Assembly: GCA_013003335.1 (NCBI GenBank)
Contig: JABDJT010000252.1
Coordinates: 1 to 9,549, forward strand
DNA: 9,549 bases
Direction: 5' to 3'
Origin: Verrucomicrobiales bacterium
GTDB lineage: Bacteria; Verrucomicrobiota; Verrucomicrobiia; Verrucomicrobiales; DEV007
Each line of letters begins with the position of its first letter. The stretch's first letter is position 1. Below the pieces are notes generated by a model. It saw only the letters and a program-made list of their open reading frames with translations, did not search any database and was not told the DNA's origin. The position numbers and the translations under genes are program-made. This document shows positions 1 through 7,236 of the stretch, piece by piece.

Positions 1-924
1 AGCGTGCCCGGAGGTGATCCCTCCACAACGACCTACACGGGAGAGCGTACTGGCCTCGATGCCTTCTTCGCTGGTGGTACCCGGTATGCGGCACGGGGAA
101 GCACCGAGGTCGTGGTCCGCCGCAACACTGCCACGGAAGTGTTTTCCACGGACAACGCGAATCAGGTCATGGCCTGGAATTACCGGATTTCGAAAGACAC
201 GGGCAACCCTCCCAACGTGGAGGTTTACGGGGAATACCTGAATACCTTCGAGTCCCTTCTCACCTCCAACAACATTGACACTGGCGTCGAAAACATGTTC
301 ATGAACCTGAATGTGGACGGTTATTCGCTGAACGTCGAGCGAGTGGATTTCATTTTCGATATTCCGCTGCTCGTCGAGGGCGATGAAGTGTTCGCGATGT
401 TCGACCGGGGAGGCGGGGGAGGTGGATCGAACCATGGATTCGGCATCGCCGCCATCACCGGGATCAACCTGCTGGATCCCACCGCATACAGCAATCCGCT
501 TTTCGTGGCCGACAGCGAGTATAATGGAGCTTCGGCGCTGCGTCCGTCCACCGAATACGACATCTACCGGTACAATGTGTCGGGAGGTCCCGATCTGGAT
601 TTTCGAAACGATCAGCCCGACCAGCATCTTGTGGGGCTGTCCGTGGCCGCCACCGATCTGGTTTCGGCGGGGACGACCGTTTATGGATATTCGGTTTTCG
701 CTCAGGATACTTCGGCCACCCTCGGATCCCACTTGCTGGACTGGACCAACGCGGGGCGATTTCCGACGACGACGGATGGAACGGGTGACTTGGACATGGC
801 GGCCTATTCCGCGGCCTACTTTGAGGTGGAGCCCATTCCGGAGCCGTCCTCGATGCTTCTTCTCCTGATTGGTTTCGCCCTTCTCGGTCTGATCCGCCGT
901 ACCCGGGAACCGATCAGAAACTGA
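1..924 (+). CDS. PEP-CTERM sorting-domain surface protein, 5' partial
   Basis: The reading frame is open from the left edge, so the N-terminus (expected to carry a signal peptide) lies outside the window; the GTG at base 4 is probably internal. About 307 residues are visible. The last 28 residues form a standard PEP-CTERM tail: a Pro-Glu-Pro motif (bases 838-846), a hydrophobic helix rich in Leu/Ile, then an Arg-rich end (RRTR). In known systems this tail is recognised by a membrane exosortase, and the protein is exported and anchored or released at the surface, often with glycosylation. The body is rich in Gly, Asn, Asp, Thr and Ser with few Lys, and no Cys was noticed, as is usual for such proteins; it has a run of six glycines (bases about 410-427) and a late DWTN...FP stretch. 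No enzymatic domain is recognised. The gene converges with the glycosyltransferase gene that follows, with 49 bp between the two stop codons. The family call is firm; the function is unknown. Confidence 0.88.
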   Translation, partial: SVPGGDPSTTTYTGERTGLDAFFAGGTRYAARGSTEVVVRRNTATEVFSTDNANQVMAWNYRISKDTGNPPNVEVYGEYLNTFESLLTSNNIDTGVENMFMNLNVDGYSLNVERVDFIFDIPLLVEGDEVFAMFDRGGGGGGSNHGFGIAAITGINLLDPTAYSNPLFVADSEYNGASALRPSTEYDIYRYNVSGGPDLDFRNDQPDQHLVGLSVAATDLVSAGTTVYGYSVFAQDTSATLGSHLLDWTNAGRFPTTTDGTGDLDMAAYSAAYFEVEPIPEPSSMLLLLIGFALLGLIRRTREPIRN

Positions 925-973
925 GCGAACCGGCATCGGGACGTTGGCCTGTCCATCACGGTGAGATTGGAAT

Positions 974-2731
974 TTACTCGTCCTCCAGTCCGTTGAAGGT
1001 CTCCGGAATCTCCTCACCTTTCCGCGCACGAAACTGGTAGCCGTTTGGATAGATTGCCCACTCGCTCCTACCCCGTGGGAAGACAATTTTTTCGGGGCCG
1101 ACGCCGGTTTTCCGGACGAATCGATTCGGGCGGCCAGCTTTGGTTTCCCAGAGGTAGATGCCGAAAAACAGAACGGCAACGGCAAGAGTGAATGCAGGCT
1201 TCAGATCGGGGCGTTTGATACGGGCTCCGATCCAACCTCCGGAGGCGGAAATCCCGAGCGCGATGAACGTGATGAACCACAGCAGAGAGTAGATCCAATA
1301 CCAAAAATAGGCATACAAATGAGTGACAAAGTGGTGGTGCACAAAGTCCAGCACCGGGGCGAGAACACCCGCGACAGCCAGCCAGCGGACGATGCCCCCC
1401 ATTTTCCAGACGGCCAGAAAACCGACAACTGCGAGCGTCGGGATGATCAGGAAAATCAGGATGGCATGAAGCGGTTCATTTGGGAAAAACGTGGCGGTAT
1501 GCCAACGCCACACGGCCCCGAAATTTTTCCACCAGCTGTCGTAAATCGACAGGCCTTCGGATTCCACGTGATTGTGAATTTCCTCCGACAACCAGATACC
1601 CGTGGTGTGCTGGTGGTACGTGGTGATAAGCCAGCGCGGATGGAGCGGAATGTGTTCGTATTTCCCACCAAGATGAGCCGCAATTTGCGGCAAAGATGGC
1701 GCGACCAGTTGGGTGTAGATCGTGCCGACAACCAGGCAGGAAATGAGGAACCGGGTGAGGCGGGCTCCGGCTCCGGATTCGCGGTTTTTGAAGCACTGCC
1801 ATGCCAGAAAAACGATTAATGCGAGTCCGGTCGGCGCGACAAAATAGATGGCCCCGGCGAACGCGTAGAGCATGCCCATCAGGCCAATCGCAAGCACGAA
1901 CCAGTAGCGCCAACGGCCCCGGCGGACTGCCAGCAGTCCGCAGACAGCAATCAACCCCGCACAGAAAAGGACGATCCCGTATCCCCTCGCCTGCACCGAA
2001 TACTCAAGATGCAGCGGATGAATCGCGGCCAGCACCGAGGCCAACAGGGCGGAAATCGGACGTCTCAAAAGAGTGAGAAAAAGCCATAAGAGGAAAATCG
2101 AAGCGACGCCGAAAATCAGCGACGGCATTCGAAACGCGATTTTGCTGAACTGATCCTCCGGCGCGCCGGTCAGCTCACGCCAGATCTCGAGGCTGGCCTT
2201 CGACAGCACACTAAAGGCGATCGGGTTGTTGGCGAGCCGGTTTTCGAAAAAGGCATCGGGCCATTCGACTTCGAAAAATTCGAGGGTTCGTTTGTGCAAC
2301 TCGATGTAGTGAAAGCCAAAGATATTCCGGCGAAGGTTATCCTGTTCATCCCGCAAAACCATCCGGTCCATCATCGGGGCGCGGAGCGCAGTCGCAAAAA
2401 TCAGCACCGCCAGAATCCCAATCCAGCCACGCCTGCCGACGCGGATTCGCGGTCCGGTCGGAACGGCTTCCCTGCCCCCGGCGAGCCGAAACCACCACTT
2501 CCGGGTCGCGATTAATAGTGCGGCAACCGCCAGCGAGAAAATCCCGGCCCGGAATCCGCCAATCGCGATGAAATCCGCCGTGGTCGACGGTTCGCCCTCG
2601 ATTTCCCACGGTTTCCGCATCTCGCGAAGTGCGTTTGCTCCAATCAGCCAGGCAACCCACAGGCCCACGGTGATCAGCAACGAACGATTCGTTTGAATCC
2701 AGGTCAGGATCTTTTGAAAGGTGACCGACAT
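974..2731 (-). CDS. GT39/PMT_2-type membrane glycosyltransferase (downstream paralogue)
   Basis: This is a polytopic inner-membrane protein of the GT-C fold, like dolichyl-phosphate-mannose mannosyltransferases and ArnT, which move a sugar from a polyprenyl-phosphate carrier to an acceptor on the periplasmic side. Visible signs are many hydrophobic helices, an Asp-Glu pair (residues 128-129, in LRDEQD) in the first large outer loop, where the family has its catalytic acid, and the later family motif HPLHLEYSVQARGY (238-251). Two additional helices (about 16-35 and 60-76) precede the helix that leads to the DE loop. The ATG at 2731 gives 585 residues and aligns with the start of the upstream paralogue; an in-frame TTG at 2788, 2 bp after the upstream stop, would add 19 residues but is less likely. 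No Shine-Dalgarno sequence is seen. The soluble tail after the last helix is only about 55 residues, shorter than in the paralogue. Donor and acceptor are unknown. Confidence 0.85.
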   Translation of the reverse strand: MSVTFQKILTWIQTNRSLLITVGLWVAWLIGANALREMRKPWEIEGEPSTTADFIAIGGFRAGIFSLAVAALLIATRKWWFRLAGGREAVPTGPRIRVGRRGWIGILAVLIFATALRAPMMDRMVLRDEQDNLRRNIFGFHYIELHKRTLEFFEVEWPDAFFENRLANNPIAFSVLSKASLEIWRELTGAPEDQFSKIAFRMPSLIFGVASIFLLWLFLTLLRRPISALLASVLAAIHPLHLEYSVQARGYGIVLFCAGLIAVCGLLAVRRGRWRYWFVLAIGLMGMLYAFAGAIYFVAPTGLALIVFLAWQCFKNRESGAGARLTRFLISCLVVGTIYTQLVAPSLPQIAAHLGGKYEHIPLHPRWLITTYHQHTTGIWLSEEIHNHVESEGLSIYDSWWKNFGAVWRWHTATFFPNEPLHAILIFLIIPTLAVVGFLAVWKMGGIVRWLAVAGVLAPVLDFVHHHFVTHLYAYFWYWIYSLLWFITFIALGISASGGWIGARIKRPDLKPAFTLAVAVLFFGIYLWETKAGRPNRFVRKTGVGPEKIVFPRGRSEWAIYPNGYQFRARKGEEIPETFNGLEDE

Positions 2732-2790
2732 GCAAATTTCAATTACGAGCAAAATTTTCCGAACCAAAGGGTCTGTTCGATGAACCAACC

Positions 2791-4722
2791 TTATTGGTTT
2801 GTTTTTTTCAGTTTGTAAAGATGGTGGGAAAACTGGCTCTGCTCCAGTCCGTAAAAGGTTTTGAGAAATTCAAATTTGCCCGAATTTTCGATGAAATCGA
2901 CAACTTCGCCGTTGTGCTGCTCTGCCAGGGTCCGGTAGCCGAACTCAACAAACAGTGGACGGTTTTCGGATTCGGCGCGTGCGATCGCATTTTCCAAATC
3001 AGGGAGCGTCGGAGTGTGAATGATGAACGGATCGTAGACGATGTCCGACCAGAATGCGGCCAGGATTGGGGTCGAATCGTCGATCTCATACGGATACACA
3101 TCCCCCCGCACGTGTTCCATCAATGGGCGAAGCGGCTCTTTGGTTTGATGGAGGTAGGCAATCGCCGGAAAGGCAAACGACAGCAGATAAAATCCGAGCA
3201 GAACCCAGCCTGTAATGCGGAGATTCGAGGTTTTGCGAAGCAGGAATTCAATTCCTGCGGCCATCAGAAAAATGACGCCGGGCAGCGCATAAATCACATA
3301 CCAGTGATGCAGCACCGACGTCGAAAGATTGCTCGCCGTGACCGCGATGAGGAGAGCTAAAACGGTGACAGATGCGGCGAATGCCCCTCCCTGATTGAGC
3401 TTCGGTCGGAAGAGTTTTACCAATCCAAAAACGACACCGGCGAAGCCAACAAAAAATCCAAGCCAGCCAACAACAACCCCGAGTCTGTCCCAGGACGGTG
3501 CCCACGGGTTTTCGGGAATCTCACCCACCACCGGCATCCCTGAAACCAAATACGATGTGAATTTCGCGATTTCAGAGAGACTGGTCGTTCCCTGGAGAGT
3601 GGTGGACGAAGCGGTGGCCATCCAAATTTGCGGAATCGCCGGAGCAGCCAGGTGGAGAAACGCGACTGCAGCAATTAGATTCGTCACCAGCCAGCGCGGG
3701 AACGCCGATCGATGACGCGCCAGAATCCAGCCCAGCGCAATCAGGTTCGCAGCGATCAGAAAATACAGACTCGCAATGTAGGAAGATAGGCAAAAAACCT
3801 CGGCGAAAATCAACAACCCCCACCATCGCCAGCGTTTTTCGCGGATCCCGAAATAGAGGAGCAACAGGATTGCGATCGCGAAAAGCAACACAAGCCCGTA
3901 GGCTCGCGCCTCGGTGGAATAACGGATGTGCCACGGGTGAAGGCACGCCAGCAACGCAGCCAGGATGGCTCCCCGGTGCCCGAGAAACAGAAGCCCGGCC
4001 AATGCAATTCCGAAAATCGAGAGAAGCCCACCGACCAGCGGCGGGATCCGAAGGGCGGCTTCGTTGACCTCACCGTCAGCAGCCCCGGTCGACTTCTGCC
4101 AGGAATCGTGGCAAAGCCGGGCCAGAATTGAGTATAACTCGCCGTTATTCGCAAAGTGATCCCCCCAAACAGTCTGCTGCCAGGTGTGTTTTCTGAAAAC
4201 CGGCTCACCCGTTTCTTTATCCGGCTTGAACTGCCCGTGAATGTAGCGCGTGAAATTAAAACTCTCGTCATTGTAGAGACTGAGATCCATCCGCGGAAGC
4301 CGGATACAGAGCGCCACCACGGCAATGACCGTGACCCAAAGCAGGGTTCTCCGGAACGATGGGGGCGCTGACGTCTCAATCTGCGATGAAACGGGCCGGC
4401 ACCACCAGGGAATCGTCAATATCAGCAGGCCCACAACCACCGCTCCGACGGCCGCCCCATACCAGAGTCCGGAGGATATAAATTCGCGGAACCGAATCGT
4501 CTGGTAAATCGTTTTCCGACGATCGAACTCGTCCTCGAAGGTGGTTCCTTCCGTTTCAAATTGCTCCAGCGCCAATCCGATCCGGCGCTCGACGGCATCG
4601 CGACCTTTGTCGCCGATCGATTCCATTTGCCAGAACTGAAAACCGAGAATTCCAGCCAGCACTGCTGTCCAGATGATGGCAGTGCGATCGAGCTGTCTGA
4701 AAATCTGGCGCAGAAAACGCAT
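2791..4722 (-). CDS. GT39/PMT_2-type membrane glycosyltransferase (upstream paralogue)
   Basis: This 643-residue polytopic membrane protein has the same architecture as the gene downstream: two N-terminal helices (about 14-31 and 86-104) separated by a charged segment of some 54 residues, a third helix (about 125-142), then an outer loop with the Asp-Glu pair (152-153, in YNDESF) at the expected catalytic-acid position of GT39 enzymes. The motif HPWHIRYSTEARAYG (262-276) matches the family and the paralogue. After the last helix it has an outer domain of roughly 120 residues that may bind the acceptor (inference). The expected activity is transfer of a sugar from a polyprenyl-phosphate donor in the periplasm. 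The ATG at 4722 is chosen because a GGAG lies 9 nt upstream and the paralogue starts at the same place; an in-frame TTG at 4764 would add 14 residues. The next gene starts 59 bp after this stop, so cotranscription is likely. Substrates are unknown. Confidence 0.86.
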   Translation of the reverse strand: MRFLRQIFRQLDRTAIIWTAVLAGILGFQFWQMESIGDKGRDAVERRIGLALEQFETEGTTFEDEFDRRKTIYQTIRFREFISSGLWYGAAVGAVVVGLLILTIPWWCRPVSSQIETSAPPSFRRTLLWVTVIAVVALCIRLPRMDLSLYNDESFNFTRYIHGQFKPDKETGEPVFRKHTWQQTVWGDHFANNGELYSILARLCHDSWQKSTGAADGEVNEAALRIPPLVGGLLSIFGIALAGLLFLGHRGAILAALLACLHPWHIRYSTEARAYGLVLLFAIAILLLLYFGIREKRWRWWGLLIFAEVFCLSSYIASLYFLIAANLIALGWILARHRSAFPRWLVTNLIAAVAFLHLAAPAIPQIWMATASSTTLQGTTSLSEIAKFTSYLVSGMPVVGEIPENPWAPSWDRLGVVVGWLGFFVGFAGVVFGLVKLFRPKLNQGGAFAASVTVLALLIAVTASNLSTSVLHHWYVIYALPGVIFLMAAGIEFLLRKTSNLRITGWVLLGFYLLSFAFPAIAYLHQTKEPLRPLMEHVRGDVYPYEIDDSTPILAAFWSDIVYDPFIIHTPTLPDLENAIARAESENRPLFVEFGYRTLAEQHNGEVVDFIENSGKFEFLKTFYGLEQSQFSHHLYKLKKTNQ

Positions 4723-4731
4723 CCCGAAAGG

Positions 4732-4735
4732 CTCC
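4732..4735 (-). promoter_or_regulatory. Shine-Dalgarno sequence of the upstream glycosyltransferase
   Basis: On the minus strand a GGAG is followed by 9 nt and then the ATG at 4722. It is the only clear ribosome binding site among the minus-strand genes whose starts are visible, and it decides the ATG over the in-frame TTG at 4764. Confidence 0.6.
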
Positions 4736-4808
4736 GAGTGTAACGGCGCCGCCTTGTGGCGCAACGAATTTCAGGGTTCACAAGTCGCCCCGAATTACAT
4801 CGAGGAAG

Positions 4809-4823
4809 GGAGCGCGCGGCTCC
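4809..4823 (-). other. Short GC-rich hairpin just after the SUI1 stop codon
   Basis: A perfect 5-bp stem GGAGC/GCTCC with a 5-nt GC loop begins 2 nt after the TGA of the SUI1 gene on the minus strand. No run of T follows, so it does not meet the usual pattern of an intrinsic terminator. It could stabilise the 3' end of the message or weaken read-through into the glycosyltransferase genes. Confidence 0.3.
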
Positions 4824-4825
4824 TG

Positions 4826-5269
4826 TCATCCGCCGGCGAGCACTGGATTAAAACCTGCCTCCGTAAGGATCCGCATCATGGTCTCCCGGTTGTCTCCTTG
4901 AATCTCGATGCATCCGTCCTTGACCGTGCCGCCGACACCACAGGCTTTTTGAATTCGCCTGGCCAGTTCCTTCTTTTCCGGCAGCCCAATCCCCTTGAAC
5001 CCGCTGGCTACGGTCACCGCACTGCCACCACGGTGAGCCGTTTGACGGGTGATATCGATTCGACCCCGGGTGGTGTTCTTGTTGCGGTCCCGGCGCGAAA
5101 GTTTCACGGGACTGCTCGGCGGTTTGGCTGTCTCCTCTTCCGTTTCCGGGCCGGTCTCCGCTTCTTCCGGTTGGCTGTTCAGCCCCAGAAGTTCGGCAAC
5201 TTCATCAAAAGGGTTCTCAGAAAGCCCCTCTTCCTGAACCGCTTTTTTGCGTCGCTTCTTTCGACTCAT
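4826..5269 (-). CDS. SUI1/eIF1-like translation initiation factor (YciH family)
   Basis: This is a 147-residue protein. Residues about 58-147 match the SUI1 domain: a basic stretch (SRRDRNK), the strand VTVASGFKG, and the family signature GVGGTVKDG followed by IEIQGDNRE (111-129), then a C-terminal helix with AGFNPVLAGG. In eukaryotes and archaea eIF1/SUI1 guards start-codon selection on the small ribosomal subunit; bacterial homologues such as YciH bind the 30S subunit and are thought to affect initiation fidelity, but their role is less clear. The first 57 residues are an added, probably disordered tail: a Lys/Arg-rich start, then an acidic Glu-rich stretch. The ATG at 5269 fits this; no Shine-Dalgarno sequence is visible. 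It lies 72 bp from the stop of the secreted repeat protein and 103 bp before the glycosyltransferase start, with the same orientation, and seems functionally unrelated to both. The family call is firm. Confidence 0.92.
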   Translation of the reverse strand: MSRKKRRKKAVQEEGLSENPFDEVAELLGLNSQPEEAETGPETEEETAKPPSSPVKLSRRDRNKNTTRGRIDITRQTAHRGGSAVTVASGFKGIGLPEKKELARRIQKACGVGGTVKDGCIEIQGDNRETMMRILTEAGFNPVLAGG

Positions 5270-5280
5270 CGAGTGAATTC

Positions 5281-5325
5281 AATCACGATTCCCGGGAAGG
5301 TCACGTATTTTCGATCTGCGTGATT
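5281..5325 (-). promoter_or_regulatory. Nested palindrome and inverted repeat upstream of the SUI1 gene
   Basis: The 72-bp gap before the SUI1 start holds a perfect 10-bp palindrome TTCCCGGGAA (5289-5298), 20-29 bp upstream of the ATG. It sits inside a larger 7-bp inverted repeat, AATCACG (5281-5287) and CGTGATT (5319-5325). The placement would suit an operator or a leader structure. No convincing -10/-35 pair is seen, and chance occurrence cannot be excluded. Confidence 0.3.
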
Positions 5326-5341
5326 CGCGAGGATTGAACCG

Positions 5342-7198
5342 TCACTCCCACCACTTCCACTCCTCCATCCGTTCCATCGCAAACTGCCTCGCATTTTCAG
5401 GGCCGTAGAGGGTTGCAGGCGGCCCGTTTTTTCCGGGAATTCGAATCACGCAAACCACGCGCCCGTTGGAGGCAGCCTCGAGAAAGTCTTCGTAACTCGG
5501 GCCTTTCGCGATGAACAGGTTCCGGCAGTGATCAAGTTGCGGGGACCACTTTTCCAGATCGCCGTGCGCATCGACATCGGCAGTCGGGGTCAACCGGTCA
5601 ACGTAGCGCTCCCGCCACGGGAACACCCGGACAAAGTCCCGCGGCGCCCAGTTGAACCCGGTGAGAATGGCATGATACCCGGGCCCGCCCGAAAGTCCTG
5701 CATCGTAGGTGCGGAAAGCATGCTCCATTTCAAAATCCTGCTCCGGATACACTCGTGAGCCGATCTGCTGAAGCGGGGAGATCACCCGCTCCTGGTAAGT
5801 CGGCCAGTCGAGGCCGTGTGCGCCAGCAGTGTTGGCGGTCTTCCAAATGGCCCGCTCGGCAGGGGTCCATGCCGGGTTGAGGACCGGGTTGGCGACATGA
5901 TGAAGCAAGGCGCCTCCGGAAATCCGGGCCCGATGGGAATACGCTTCGGGGCAGAGCACCACCTCCATGGGAAGATTTTTTGCCCGAATGGCGTCACGCA
6001 GCGATGCCGCGATCGCAAAATCATCCGACTTGAGTGCCAGCAGATTGAACCCGCGTTGGTGCAGTCCCACCAGATCACCCTCTTCAATGACAGGAATTTT
6101 GAAGAGTGCCTGAAAAATCTGAAACTGATCTTCCGGGATGGGTTTTGTCCGAGCCGGTGCGCGCTCTTTTCGAATAATCGCCTGTTCCGGATGCCCGCCT
6201 GTCAGCGTGGCCAGTGCATCCACCGCACGGAAAGTCGAGTAAAGACGCGACCGCCAACCCGGCTGATCCCCGAATCCGCCATCGGCGTTCTGCAGGGAAT
6301 TTATCCATTCGATGCAGGCCGCTTCGTTAGACGGTTTGGCGCCCAGAAAATCGAGCACGCGAACAGCGGCCCGGGTGTAAGAAACATCGGCGAAATTGCC
6401 GGAGTGATTCTGATCCGGATGCCATCGAAACCCTCCCGAGTCCGATTGGCAGTCCCGAACAAACTGCACGCAGCTTTCCGGATCGGGCATCTCGCCGCCC
6501 AGAATCCGAAGAATGGAGACAGCTTGAAAGGTATGAGCGACGTGAGCTTCATCGTCCGCCGGAAGCCGATTTTCCTCCCGCACATCCACAAACCCGCCTC
6601 CGGGTGCCTGCCTCTTTCGAACCCATTCGATTAATTCATCCGAATTCGCCGCTTCGCGCCCGGAGGCTTTCAGACCGGTCAGCAGATAGTGGAGCGACGA
6701 CAGATTGTAGAAACCCATTTCATCGGCTGCGACATCCCGCGGATCCGGATCGGGTCCGCCGCCGGCTTTGAAAAATGTGTCCCCGCCAATGCCGAACGGA
6801 CTTCCATAATAGCGAACTTCATACCCTTGGTGCACCAGGCGAATCCGCCGGTTCTTCGCCATGATCGGTTCTCCCAGCAGTTGCCGGATTCGATGCTGAT
6901 GAAAAAACTGCCAGTGCCCGTAACCGACATGACCAGTTGGAAAGCCCAGTCCGTGTTCAAGAATCGCCTGCGGCCGGTCGATCGTGGCTCCTAAAAGTCG
7001 CAGGGTGGCCACGGCCGGGAAGTTCCACGCCGCATCGGTGTAATCCTGGTCGATCGGCCCGAATGCACCGTTCGGCTTTCGACAGTTCAGGACATAGGTC
7101 CGCGCGGAAGCACCGTCCACGATGACAGCCTCTTCGACCTGGCCGCGGGCGGTCGTCAGGCAGGCAGAAAGTAAAAGTCCTGCAATGAATCGTTTCAA
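5342..7198 (-). CDS. Secreted prenyltransferase/squalene-oxidase-repeat protein with PHP-like C-terminal domain
   Basis: The 618-residue protein starts with a signal peptide (Lys-Arg, hydrophobic core, predicted cleavage near ARGQ at about 20). Residues about 30-335 carry repeats of the prenyltransferase/squalene-oxidase alpha-toroid type: glycine-rich turns at 41-47 (PNGAFGP), 197-203 (QAPGGGF), 251-257 (QSDSGGF) and 303-310 (QNADGGFG). The cyclase acid motif DxDD is absent, so terpene cyclisation is doubtful. Residues about 365-590 form a second domain whose end resembles PHP (polymerase/histidinol-phosphatase-like) proteins: a DVDAHGD motif (541-547), then HCRNLFIAKGPSYEDFLEAA and NGR, like the closing segment of PHP domains. 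A typical N-terminal HxH metal pair is not seen, so activity is uncertain. The start is a TTG directly after an in-frame TAA, so no longer N-terminus is possible, and it is the only start keeping the Lys-Arg of the signal peptide. It lies 38 bp downstream of the deiodinase-like gene, probably in the same operon. Exact role unknown. Confidence 0.8.
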   Translation of the reverse strand: MKRFIAGLLLSACLTTARGQVEEAVIVDGASARTYVLNCRKPNGAFGPIDQDYTDAAWNFPAVATLRLLGATIDRPQAILEHGLGFPTGHVGYGHWQFFHQHRIRQLLGEPIMAKNRRIRLVHQGYEVRYYGSPFGIGGDTFFKAGGGPDPDPRDVAADEMGFYNLSSLHYLLTGLKASGREAANSDELIEWVRKRQAPGGGFVDVREENRLPADDEAHVAHTFQAVSILRILGGEMPDPESCVQFVRDCQSDSGGFRWHPDQNHSGNFADVSYTRAAVRVLDFLGAKPSNEAACIEWINSLQNADGGFGDQPGWRSRLYSTFRAVDALATLTGGHPEQAIIRKERAPARTKPIPEDQFQIFQALFKIPVIEEGDLVGLHQRGFNLLALKSDDFAIAASLRDAIRAKNLPMEVVLCPEAYSHRARISGGALLHHVANPVLNPAWTPAERAIWKTANTAGAHGLDWPTYQERVISPLQQIGSRVYPEQDFEMEHAFRTYDAGLSGGPGYHAILTGFNWAPRDFVRVFPWRERYVDRLTPTADVDAHGDLEKWSPQLDHCRNLFIAKGPSYEDFLEAASNGRVVCVIRIPGKNGPPATLYGPENARQFAMERMEEWKWWE

Positions 7199-7236
7199 TT
7201 AGAGCTTTGGTTTGGGCGGTCAGATTCGGAGAGTAA

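Noticed and set aside
925..973. Bidirectional terminator between the convergent PEP-CTERM and glycosyltransferase genes
   Set aside because: A terminator would be expected here, but I find only a weak CCGAT/ATCGG pairing and no T-run on either strand.
5816..6634. A 272-codon open frame on the + strand opposite the toroid-PHP gene
   Set aside because: It is antisense to a gene with clear signal peptide and domain motifs; its translation shows no recognisable motif and a composition typical of a shadow frame.
5342..7198. Squalene-hopene cyclase
   Set aside because: The repeats resemble the family, but the DxDD catalytic motif is absent, a signal peptide is present, and the C-terminal third is a different domain.
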